Positions 32,865 to 42,772 of a DNA stretch of 64,000 nt are shown here, in pieces; within the stretch, counting starts at the first letter, position 1; every line of letters begins with the position of its first letter. Made by a program: the position numbers and the translations under genes. Location of the stretch: the NCBI GenBank assembly GCA_037783545.1, contig JBBELK010001002.1, positions 124,001-188,000 on the forward strand, written 5' to 3'. This DNA is from Henricia sp. BOLD:AAB3569 (lineage: Eukaryota > Echinodermata > Asteroidea > Spinulosida > Echinasteridae). The notes below the pieces were generated by a model. The model had not been told where the DNA came from. It did no database searches and saw nothing but the letters and a program-made list of their open reading frames with translations.

Positions 32865-33574
32865 ATTTGGCCCAAATATAATTGCGCCCTCTACTTTTTG
32901 TTCCGCCATACCATGTACTTATGAAAAGACAAACTGCAACGTATCGCACTCTGACGTCACAACAAACCAAAACATACCCAGCGTTATGCGCACGCATCGT
33001 GTTTTACATAAATTTGGTTTAGAAATGGAACAGATGATCTCGGAACAGATGAGATACTGAGTTGACTTTTACACAAGCTGGTTTTTATCACACACATCTT
33101 GTAACCTATCTTTAAAGTTGCACTGCCCGTGTTTGGGCCGATTTGGGCGTCAAATTTGTTTTTTAAAGTTAAATAGGTATAAAAAGTTATCAGCTTTCAT
33201 TTGGTACCAAGAACGTAAAAATCCGTCAAGGATTAATGCCAGTCGATTAAAAACAAGAAATGATTAAAAGGCTGGCAGGTCAATTAATCGACAGGGTTAT
33301 GACGTAAATGTACATGTGCGCGTACATGTGTACATTGTATACATACTATGTACATATGAGCGTACGCGCACATGTACAACATGTGAAGCACGTTTCAAGA
33401 AAAAGGCTTGTATCTCCAATTCCCGACGTCAGAAATTTAAGTTTTTGATATTTTTCGTTACAGAGACACGTAAGCTTTCTAAATTCGTTCGCTTGTGTAA
33501 ATTAATTTTTTTAATCCTTTCACCGAAACACGGGCAATGCAACTAGTGAGCTAAAATAGTTCCTATAATTTCGG
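32865..33574. other. Downstream flank of the cadherin-23-like gene
   Basis: Probable 3'UTR and flank for the minus-strand gene ending at 33575. A TACATGT-rich palindromic patch sits at 33309-33380. No further exon is supported. Confidence 0.45.
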
Positions 33575-33844
33575 CTACAGGCTTGTAATTTGGACCTCAT
33601 CCGATTCGTCCTCGTACGCCGTATTTATGACGCCCGAAGTATTGTCCCCTGATTCTGACTCGGTGTCCGAACCCGACGACCCACTACCGCTGTCTGAGCG
33701 TGTGCTGCCGACGTGGTCCGCGGGCTCGGTGTGCGTTTTCTCCGGAAGGGGTGAATCCTTGTACGCGGTGTTTTTCTCGTGGACGGAGTTTTCTACCGCA
33801 GCGTACGTAATACCGAGTGCTGCCGCTATATCATCCGAGGTGAC
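33575..33844 (-). CDS. Last exon of the cadherin-23-like gene: PDZ-ligand tail
   Basis: Acceptor TCTACTTCAG precedes 33844; the exon is phase 0 and ends at TAG. It encodes VTSDDIAAALGITYAAVENS, then a low-complexity SGSGSSGSDTESESGD stretch suited to casein-kinase-type phosphorylation, and ends VQITSL. The spacing of two NTAY(K/E)D motifs may mark tyrosine-based adaptor or endocytic sites; this is inference. Confidence 0.8.
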   Translation of the reverse strand, partial: VTSDDIAAALGITYAAVENSVHEKNTAYKDSPLPEKTHTEPADHVGSTRSDSGSGSSGSDTESESGDNTSGVINTAYEDESDEVQITSL

Positions 33845-36800
33845 CTGAAGTAGAAACAAATAACTCAAGTAATAAAAACTTCGTAAAAAATTGGCAGGAT
33901 CAACCATCCGGACCCGACCGATAGGGCCTCGAAGTTTACTAGCTTACCTGTGATGCGAAACAAACTTGCGTGTCACGGAACATCTTGACCGGCTTCTCAC
34001 TGCTACGATCATCGGGCGGGCTAGTCTTAATCTTGGCTTCACGGCCGGCCTCGGGATCTAGCTCCATATCGCCGTCTCCCAGGACGGCATGGCGTAGTTT
34101 CTTCTCTTGAACATTGCTCCATTGTCTACAAAAGAAAAGAGGAAATAATAGCGCAGGTCGGATTTGTGCAGCGGTATTAAAGGCACAAGATCGTCAGCAA
34201 TGCGCGCGCGCCAAATGTGTGCCACGAAATACGCAGTTGCATGCTTTTGCTATGGAGCTGCGTATTTCGTGGCACGAATTTGGCGCGCGCGCATTGCTGA
34301 CGACCCTGTGCCTTTAAGGGGAGTTCACACTATTGCGGAAACTTCACACTGCCGCGCTGCGCTCATCGCATTGCATGAGGTCCCAAATCGCCGATCTTTC
34401 CAAAACAGAAATTTCAACACCAGTAACACGAGGCTTCTCTGATACCTCATTGGATGCGCGTTGGAAAGGTCAGCGCACCGCGGTCAAAGTTCAATAAATT
34501 TGAACTTTGACCCAGCTCAAAAGTTTTGCGCGCCGCGACATGCTGCGCATGAGCGGCAAACTAGTGCGCAGCCTATCGCGACACGCAAAACATTTCGAGC
34601 TGGGTCAAAGTTCAAATTTGTTAAACTTTGACCGCGGTGTGCTGACCTTTTCAACGCTCAGCCAATTAGGTATCAGAGAAGCCCCAAGTTGCCGGAGTTA
34701 AATTTTCTATTTTGGAAAGATCGGCGATTGGGACCTCTTGCAATGCGGTATGGTGAGCGCAGCGTGGCAGTGTGATTTTTCCGCGATAGTGTGAACTCCT
34801 CTTTATTGGCAGAAAACTGGACCAAAATATACTCACTGCCGCACGTCTTTGGTCGCGTAGTACACCAGTCCAATCACAACGACCAAAATAACGTAAACGA
34901 TGACGGCCATCGCATAGGTTGGAAGTGGGAGTTTCGTGGCGCCCTCTGGAAGAAGTTCCGTCACCTGCCCGGTTAAAATGTCACCCAAAAACTACAGTTT
35001 ATAAATCATCATTTAAGCCCGGTTCATACTTCATGCGAAAGCGAACGCGAACGCGAATCTCACGTCAATCTGACGTCAAACATTTCGCGGCGAACATTCG
35101 CGCAAGTTGAAACTAGTTCAACTTTCTGCGAATTCGCTGCGCGAAACATTCGCTGTGACGTCAAATTCGCACGCGTTCGCTTTCGCAAGATAAATTTATA
35201 GACTGCCGAAGTGAATACGTCATCTTTTGTTGTTGCCTAGGCAATGGATCTATATACAATACAAATCACTAAACCGTGTCCCTGTGCTTTTGCAATGGTA
35301 CTTTTTCCGACGGCCATGATGTTTAGAACCAATTGCCATGGCAATACGTCACACTTCAGCTGTCTATTGAATCAATAATATTGATTACCTTATATCCGAG
35401 CATGTTGACGAGTACTTGATTGTTCAATTCAAACATGAGGTAGAGTTCGTTGGAGCGGAACGCTAGTGGCATGACCACCGAACCAGTCGGGTTCAACACG
35501 AAAAAATGAACCGTAACCTTGCTATTCACATCGGTTGTTGATTCGATATTCGCAATGATGACGTCTTTGGGTCTGGTGACCAATCACATTTAGAGATGGT
35601 CAGAAATGGCGCCAAACACTTTGAAATAATCAGAATTAAATGTAGGCTGTTTTCGAAACGGATGGCGTCGTCTCTGGCCCAGGATTGGTGTATCTCAAAA
35701 AATGAACGTTGCGAAAGAAACTTCAACATGAGCTTGCATCTATATTTAAGGAATGCAGTAGAACTTAAGCAAGTAAACTGCATACAGACAAGACAGAAAG
35801 TTTCAAAAATTAAACTTAATCCCGACGACTCCAGTAATTACAACAAAAAAAACGGCCACAGTTAACCAGTGTGTGAACATCCACTTCTACTTTCAAACAT
35901 CCTTTCATTCCGATATTCGCATCAGTTTTTGTGGCGCTTTTTGTCGCCCCAAATTGCATAATCTTGAGCAGAACGCACCTTTCAGTATAGCAACATTATG
36001 CTTAACAAGAATTCCTATCAACTTTATTATTAATAAAGATCGTAAGCTGGAATAGAAACAAAATGATGGTAAGCATGAAGGGAAAAAAAAAAAAAAAAAA
36101 AAATCTTCTCCACGAAAGGTAACTAAAATTGAAACCGTCCACTAATCATGCACTTTGGGACTGCGCGCTCTTGGCTATTTGCCGTTCCGATTTTTGTGTT
36201 ATCGGGAACACCTATACAATATTGCAAATATTTATTTGAAGGCGTGTCGAGTTGACTGTATACACGAATCTTGACTTGATATTTATTTTCCTGGGGACGT
36301 GTACAATGAAATCTATTTACGGAGGTCATTATTGGTATCAAAGGTCAAAAGATCGGCAATTCTAGATAATCCTAACAAACAAACATTTTGTGCGTTTGTG
36401 TGAATAACGACTGGTACCCTGACTCGCTTGTCTTGACGTGCACATTTAGTATTTGAATTACACGGCCTAAATAATGTTGATGTGCAGTAATATATATACA
36501 ATAAACAAAACACAACCCGAGGCTCCAATTAGCCTTTTACGTGATTAACATAAACAGTGTCAAGTGTACTGACGTACTTCCCACATTCACATTAGTACCC
36601 AATTTATTGACTAGACTAAATTGTTGTTGCCATGTGGTGCACATGGCAGGTTGTGTAGTACTCAATACCGCGTTGAACGTATAGCAGGGAATGGCATAAG
36701 GCCATCAGACTGTTAGTGGCTATATGTGTCATTGCATGCACCACGTAGCAACAACAGTGTAGTATGTAACTTTCTAAACAACACCTCGATTTGATTGTGA

Positions 36801-39800
36801 ACAATTCAGGGCGCCAGCCATAGTGCAAAGGTTAACTGAATCAATACGTCGGCCATCTTACCCCAGGAAAGAAAATGCTTTGCCTAGACTGCTTCCCGGT
36901 CGCTTGAATTTCGCTTAAAGATAGTATACATGATTGGTAAACTGTTACAAATAGTTGTATTCCCTTGTGTGATTGAAGATATGCATGATTAAAACCAATC
37001 TGAGCAAAAACCAGCTCCGTACTTCGTCTAACTTTTGAGAAAACAGTCAAAAAAGGGTTTGCAGTCATTTAGCCCCAAAACCACTTCGCCCTAAACCATT
37101 TCGCCCTGAACCACGGCCTGTGCACGAAGTGGTTTTGGGGCGAAGTGGTATTTGGGAAATGTAGTGTTTGGACGAAGTAATTTGGGGCGAAATGGCACTC
37201 GGACGAAGTGGTTTGGGGCAAAATTGCACTTGGGCGAAATGGTTTTGGGGCGAATTTAATTTTCGTCTCATGAGACGAAAACTAATTGTTTTACTCATTT
37301 CTCAAAGACTATAGCACTTCAGACAAAACCATTTCAGGGGAAGTTTTCTACGGTCATCATGTTTATATTGTGTATAGTTAGTCGTAAATCTGTGAACATT
37401 TCTGATTTTCGAGATTACCAATGATGTATACTGCCTTTAACTGTATTCTTGAAAACAGTATAACCAGTCTAGGCAAGGTATTGTCTTTCCTGGATGGCGG
37501 ACGGTAGTTTTTTTTAAACAAAAGATGGCTACTCGATATACGTACTCAACTCCAACGATGACGTAGCGACTGGACACATTAGCCACCACAACCTTTAACA
37601 TAAGTTGCTGTTCTTCGCTAAACTGCCAAAAGAAAAAAAGAAAAAAATCCTCATCACAATCGAAGTCGGACAGTATTTTGCTTTCAGTAAACCAATTTGT
37701 ACAAGTCCGTTTATCCTTTTAATGTTGTTGTAAAAAAAATTAAATTCTTTTTTAAAATTTAAAATTTTGTTTTTACCTTATTAACGTCTGTGAATGGATC
37801 TAGAACGAGTCGCCCTCCGCCCGTGGTCATGTACGTTTTACACTGCGGGAAAATATTAATAAAATATTAATAAAAAGTGCAACAAGATCACATTTTTTAA
37901 AAACACAACCCCCCGCCCCCTTCCCTCCCTTAATTTTGTTTAATGGGTGTAGAGAATTTGATACCATTCCATTTGTCAAATTATTCTCATTCGAAATATT
38001 TAAAATGATATCGTAAAAAATACAGTTTAGAAAACTAATTTAGTAAACGTGTTTTTCCACTCTGTGGTTGCGCACCGCGCAATTCAACCGTATAGCATGC
38101 TTATGTTATGTACTTACATTGAGACCTTGAGTTCATGCATTTATTGGTTCTGCAATAAACTGTTTACTAATATTTACCTCTGCATTTGTGAATTTGTCCA
38201 AGCAGTCTGGTGCAGCTGGAAATAAAACAGAACAAATAATTGATTTTGACTTGAAGGTACAGGCTCGTCAATGCGCGCGTGAGGCCAAATTCGTGGCACG
38301 AAATACGCAGCTCCATATAGCAAAGGCATGGAGCTGCGTATTTCGTGGCACGAAGTTGGCCTCACGCGCGCATTGATCATCCTGAGATATCAGGGAATTT
38401 GCACTCTGCAAAGCGACATGACAATACCCTGAGGAAATACACGCAAATCTGTGGAGCGAGCCAACTCACGCCCGAGTCATTTTGATTTAATTTAATCAAT
38501 TCGGTCATGTTATGCCAAAAAGAAACAATTTCTATACTTTCCAGAAATTGTATTGGGTTCCGTTCCTTATGACTGTCCCATTCCTACCAAACTTTCAAAC
38601 GACAAACCTTATTTACTCCGCAGTTTTTCAAATTAATAACAGGGATGCATGCTGACGAATGTAATGGAACGGATTCCCCAGTATGCTTTAAATAGCAGCC
38701 AATCGTCGACGCGGACAACGGCCAGCATTACCGAGTACACATGTATCACATGCATGCACGGTGTTTACAATCTGCGCGCGTTACATTTGAATGCCTGCAA
38801 TCGTGCTACAATGCACTGCAAGCGTCCGGATTGGTCCAGCAGAGGCGACAAGATTTCTGTCGCTAGTCCCACCGCCAAATGGGGCCTTTTTCAACAGGGC
38901 CACTGTACGCAGGAGTTAGGGAGTGCGTTAAAGGGGCACTGTTGCAAGAGGATGGCATTGATGTGCCTCTGTTTTTTATTGGGACCAAATGTGTCACTAC
39001 GGTAACGGATGTCGTATAAACACATCTCAAAATCGCAATCGCCGTCTACACTTTATTTGAGAAACTAGTATAAATACAAATGGAATCCCGAATCCTGTAA
39101 ATCGTAATCGATTTAAAAAAAATTGATTTGGAAATAACATAATTCATAATCGAACGACCCGGGACTGAGTCGAGGCGCCTGATGAAGCCAAGCGAACGCA
39201 CTGCTACATTTAAATGCACAGAATGTTTTTCACCGTCAAAATCAGCCAACGGGATGTAATGAAAGATAATACACATAATGGTTATACATATGGTTGCATG
39301 CCGAGCTTCTGGAACCATTTTGGGGGTATCTTTCGTCGATGCTCGACACACAAGAACAAAGTACAGTCTCGTGCATTTTAACGTCTCTTGGGAGATTTTG
39401 TTAATCTTTTACGCGCTACATCCAAATGTGAGCAATTTCAATCGACGACTTAACAATAATAATTCCAATAGAGTCCCTCAAACGACGGGCATTTCCCTTG
39501 TTCGAGAGACTCCACCTTGCTCTACAGCACTGTGCTCTACAGTAAAATTCCGATACGTCGATTCAGAAGTGATTTGTAATGTTCAAGTCAAAATTCTGCG
39601 TAACTCAGAATATGACAGAAATTGAGACTTCATTCGGAGTTACGCGGTGAATTCTTAGAATAAATATATAGCCTGCTGCCACATTATGTAGCGTTTGACT
39701 CGTCAACATAGGCCTAGTCTAGTGATAGAACGACTGTGTAACGAAATGTTCATCTCAATTCCACGTACCTTCAGCGAGAAGCACAAACCCAATTAGACAG

Positions 39801-39829
39801 AGAATCGCACAACTCCCAAGACGCTTCAT
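33575..39829 (-). CDS. Small type I membrane protein resembling the membrane-proximal end of cadherin-23, eight exons, 333 aa
   Basis: Coding exons in order: 39769-39829, 38178-38215, 37777-37842, 37546-37622, 35389-35572, 34837-34964, 33948-34125, 33575-33844. All splice ends are GT/AG and phases 1,0,0,2,0,2,0 match, giving 1002 nt. Residues 1-20 are a signal peptide. Residues 21-158 form an ectodomain with cadherin-like GRLVLDPFTD and LKVVVANVSS (sequon near 70) and then a segment (VTVHFFVLNPTGSVV, LGYK) whose strand-helix pattern resembles the membrane-adjacent, SEA/ferredoxin-like domain of cadherin-23 and protocadherin-15. Residues 159-179 are one membrane helix. The 154-residue tail has NTAYKD (269) and NTAYED (318), a Ser/Asp/Glu-rich stretch and a C-terminal ITSL, a class I PDZ ligand; cadherin-23 ends ITEL and binds harmonin. 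Gene structure is strong; the family is inference from pattern and memory, and no calcium-binding cadherin repeat chain is present. Confidence 0.7.
34181..34313. mobile_element. Hairpin element, TTAA family, copy 2 (complete)
   Basis: AGGCACAAGATCGTCAGCAA opens and the complement closes (ending TGTGCCT). TTAA lies directly outside both ends (34177-34180 and 34314-34317). The arms include CACGAAATACGCAG. A TTAA duplication is typical of piggyBac-type insertion; the superfamily is inferred. Located in an intron of the cadherin-23-like gene. Confidence 0.75.
34318..34803. mobile_element. About 485-bp palindromic element
   Basis: GGGGAGTTCACACTATTGCGG at the left (its first 20 bases) pairs with CCGCGATAGTGTGAACTCC at the right. 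The arms continue for more than 200 bp through CGCCGATCTTTCC and AGTTCAAATTT-type words. It abuts the TTAA element at 34181-34313. It ends about 35 bp from the membrane-helix exon (34837-34964). Confidence 0.7.
35017..35193. mobile_element. Second copy of the GCCCGGTTCATACTTCA MITE, right end lost
   Basis: Left end and interior match the complement-symmetric copy at 31801-31990; the right arm stops at CGCTTTCGCAAGATAAATTT without the terminal CGGGC. Lies between the membrane-helix exon and the preceding ectodomain exon. Confidence 0.65.
35573..37545 (-). other. Long intron of the cadherin-23-like gene
   Basis: Intron between 37546-37622 and 35389-35572. Contains a poly-A run near 36085, an inverted-repeat element at about 36842-37515 (TTGCCTAGACTG ends) and, within it, a run of repeats. 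No further exon supported. Confidence 0.6.
37070..37260. repeat. GGGCGAAGTGGTTTTGG-type short tandem repeat
   Basis: About ten degenerate units of roughly 17 bp (TTTGGGGCGAAGTGG and variants GCACTTGGGCGAAATGG), with the first three inverted (CCACTTCGCCC). Non-coding. Confidence 0.65.
38256..38383. repeat. Hairpin element, TTAA family, copy 3
   Basis: GGTACAGGCTCGTCAATGCG, GTGAGGCCAAATTCGTGGC and CACGAAATACGCAGCTCC with the reverse copy. Ends are eroded. Forty bases from the acceptor of the second exon of the cadherin-23-like gene. Confidence 0.7.
38384..39768 (-). other. First coding intron of the cadherin-23-like gene
   Basis: Runs from the signal-peptide exon to the second exon (38216-39768 in full). 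Two frames of about 100-118 codons (38649-39005 plus, 39046-39351 minus) lack any domain, codon signature or splice partner. Nothing else assigned. Confidence 0.5.
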
Positions 39830-40282
39830 GATCCTGTTTTTGTGAAGACCTGGAGAGGACCTAGGAATTTAGAGAAATTATAAGGCAATACACTGAGCCG
39901 ACTGCTGTATGCCTATATCTTCAACACAGACATGCAAATCATCGCCCGACGCTAATAATACACAGTAGGCCTACCGGTGTGGCACTAAATGAATGAAGTG
40001 TTAAACTTTGACCGCATCTTTGTAATAACCCAATTTACGCGCTGCACGGTATACCGTGCGAACTTTAGCAATACACAATACCTGAATATGTCGTCAAACC
40101 ACCGCGACGATATTTGCCGCGTCGCTAACTGGTATACGTGTAATCTCTATAGTACAATAAATCTGGAATAGTAATGATCCAGTGTGTTTGAGATATTATC
40201 GGACAGGGTCAACAATTCAACAGGTCCCGAAAGCACCTTTACAAGATAAATATGAAGTTATCAACACTCGTGACAAATCAAC

Positions 40283-40368
40283 ACTCGCGCCAAATTCGTG
40301 CCACAAAATACGCAGCTCCAGATATTTACTTTCGAGCTGCGTATTTCGTGGCACGAATTTGGCGCGTT
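40283..40368. repeat. Hairpin element, TTAA family, copy 4 (inner part)
   Basis: CGCGCCAAATTCGTGCCAC and AAATACGCAGCTC pair with the copy TTTCGTGGCACGAATTTGGC. Outer arms are missing, so only about 85 bp remain. Confidence 0.65.
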
Positions 40369-40369
40369 A

Positions 40370-40760
40370 TTCGCTTTCAAATGAGACATCAACGAAAAAA
40401 AAATCGACCAACGTTTAGTTAACGAACAATTACTGTCAATATTTCTAATTACTGGTGGTCCGCCAATAATTCAACTCGCGGCAAGGTGTAGACTTGCCCA
40501 AGTCTGACTTTCCGTGTTTGGTCTGTAATGCGCAGCGTACAGCGCGCCCTCTGGACTGGTGGCCTGTCTAATCTCTTTTTGTCTATTTCTATTAGAAGGC
40601 GGAAAACACGAGAAGTCAGACTTAATTGGGCGTTTTTCACAGGGTTGCCGATGTCTAAAATACAATGTATGAGTTGTTTTCGTTAAAATAAAGTAAATGC
40701 TTATGCTTTAAACATTCGTTTGGAGAAGAACAAAAAAAAAAAATTCGAATTTGCTGTGAA
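40370..40760. repeat. Block R, partial third copy
   Basis: Shares TTTCAAATGAGACATCA, ACAGGGTTGCCGATGTCTAA (with changes) and AAAATAAAGTAAATGCTT with the right ends of 10332-11790 and 21860-23080. A foreign 130-bp segment (CGGCAAGGTGTAGACTTGCC...) interrupts it. Confidence 0.5.
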
Positions 40761-41966
40761 CCACGGACAATATAACTTTAAAAGGTATGGTTGTACACTG
40801 GTTCAAAATCTGTAGAGATTATGATGGTTATTTCAGGTCACTTAAAACTTAGACACTCTGGTTGACAGATATTTCATGTTATTTTGAAACAGGCCAAATT
40901 ATTTCACTATATATAGGCTAAGCCAAAAGATAGTATTATACAGGAGCCCAACTTTGCTCGTTCCCAGCCCCCCATACTGCATGGGCGCTGGGACAAGCTA
41001 ATTTGTTTGCGTACATGATTGGCCAACATTTAATACGCCACGTGACTACGAGGTCACGTGTTTTTCTTGTGGGCAGACAAGGCAGTCTCGCACACAGTAC
41101 ACTCATTTTATTCGTAAATTTGATTTTTTGCATTTTATATGAGCGTTAACAGCGTTTTCATCCATTTTTCGTCTGGCAGTATAAGCAACCCACAATGCTC
41201 CGCGGCTCTGTATAAATTATGATGTGACTTTTCGTCACGTGTTTCCGTCACAGAAATCTGTGAAGGCACATCAGCCCGTACGACAGCGCCCAGTAGGCCT
41301 TTCATATGGGCAGCTGGAAACGAGCGAAGACCCAAACTTACCCAGATTGTGTTGTTTGAGATCTGTACCGTTCGATCTTCAAATTCCCGAGGTGTAAATA
41401 TTGGCCAATCGTACGAGGTTCAAGTGCTCCCTGCCAAATTTGCATAAAATATAGACCTTGCGGCACGTGCACCCCCGTAGTTACGCCACTAGACGAAATT
41501 CGCAGTGCGTTTTAAGACGCTAAAAAGGTACAAACCCCATTGTTCTCCCCTCGCAGTGGTGTAAAAAAAAATTAAGCGACCGGGCCATAACACTTAATCC
41601 CGAGCTAGGGGTCGAACACCGTGACCGTTGGAAAAATTACCATTTCAAAAGCACAGGAACACGGTTCAGTGATTTTTAGTGTAGAGCCATTGCCTAGGCA
41701 ACTAACAAAAGATGTATTCACTTCGGTAGTCTATCAACCCCACACTATATCCAGCACGATATGTGACAAACGGATCCCACTCCTTCCCCCACCCCCCTTC
41801 CACCACCCCAAACCCCTCTCCGAGCTCCCCTTATATTAACACTCCCTTCCCTTCTGTTAACACACGCTCCCCTAAAAACAAAGGAATTCCTTGGATGTTT
41901 GAGACACAATGGGGGAACAATGGTAGGGGGAGGGGAATACGCTCTGCCACATATCGCGCTGCATAT

Positions 41967-42249
41967 GTTGTTGTTGTTGTATATTTTATGGCATCTTCGG
42001 CAACTATGGCCCTTTATGCCATCAACTATACGGTTTTAGCTTTAACTATACTATATTATCAACTTGAGATGACGAAGAAGGAGTTGCAGTTTTAGAAGTG
42101 GGAGGAAACCCCCAGAGAAATTCCCCAGGGGAAAACCCACGCGGTCAAGTAGGGACTGCAAACCCAATCCACATACACGCCCCGGATTCGAACCCGGGAC
42201 CCCAGAGGTGAAAGGCGAGGAAAGAACCCGTACGCCAACCCGACCGCCC
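41967..42249 (-). mobile_element. tRNA-derived SINE, near full length
   Basis: Read on the minus strand it starts with a tRNA-like head: A-box-like GTTGGCGTACGG, then a perfect B box GGTTCGAATCC. A unique body follows (GTGTATGTGGATTGGG, GGGTTTTCCCC) and a (CAA)n tail. A 5'-truncated copy is at 15250-15486 and a copy split by another element is at 58167-59080. Confidence 0.75.
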
Positions 42250-42328
42250 TCCGCGCTGCATATACATTCCTAAGATGTTTAAATAACGATAAGAACAGGT
42301 GTACTCTCAGATGCTATGTGGGCGTCTG

Positions 42329-42772
42329 CTTGGGCGATTCCACGCTGGAGTCGAGTAGAATCGATTCCACGCTGGAGTCGAGTAGAATCGATTCTACTTT
42401 AAGAATCTGAGTCACTATTCCAAATTTTCAGGAATCGATTCCTTTTATCTAGATTCGATCCCCAGTGATAGGTTGCCGAATGCCGATTCTTAGAAATTCC
42501 GGAACCAAAATACACGGGTTTTGCCGTCTTCCTTTCGCAAGGGTCTTTGCTGCACGCTGCACACCGAGTTACCGAGTTACCGAGTTTCCGGTGTGCAGCA
42601 AAGACTCTTGCGAAAGGAAGATGGGGTTTTGCAAGAGTACTCGGCTTGGTTCTGATATCATATCATGAATGTTCAGTACCGCTCAGTGCCACTTATGGAA
42701 TCGATTCCGGGTAGCTAGAATTGCGATCGATTGGAATCGGAATCGAAAATGCTGTCCAGAGTCGCCCAAGCC
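42329..42772. mobile_element. MITE with CTTGGGCGA ends and GAATCGATTCC interior
   Basis: GCTTGGGCGATTC at the left and GAGTCGCCCAAGC at the right are inverted ends. The interior has repeated GGAGTCGAGTAGAATCGATT and a hairpin of CTTTCGCAAGGGTCTTTGCTG-like arms (partly quoted). It ends just before the putative first coding exon of the model at 42669-48548 and includes its ATG. Confidence 0.65.

Larger units (their letters stand above)
39830..41460 (-). promoter_or_regulatory. Possible 5'UTR exon and promoter of the cadherin-23-like gene
   Basis: On the minus strand an acceptor (AAATTCCTAG before 39860) sits 31 bases upstream of the ATG, so the 5'UTR is probably split. A strong donor CTGG/GTAAGT at 41342, with a TATA-like CTATATTTTA near 41446-41455 upstream of it, would make a short non-coding first exon of about 41342-41420. 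This is inference from signals only. The intervening DNA holds the hairpin 40283-40368 and a partial block R copy (40370-40760). Confidence 0.3.

Noticed and set aside
38649-39351. Two frames of about 100-118 codons in the first intron of the cadherin-23-like gene
   Set aside because: No domain, biased composition, splice partner or conserved copy; lengths are compatible with chance.
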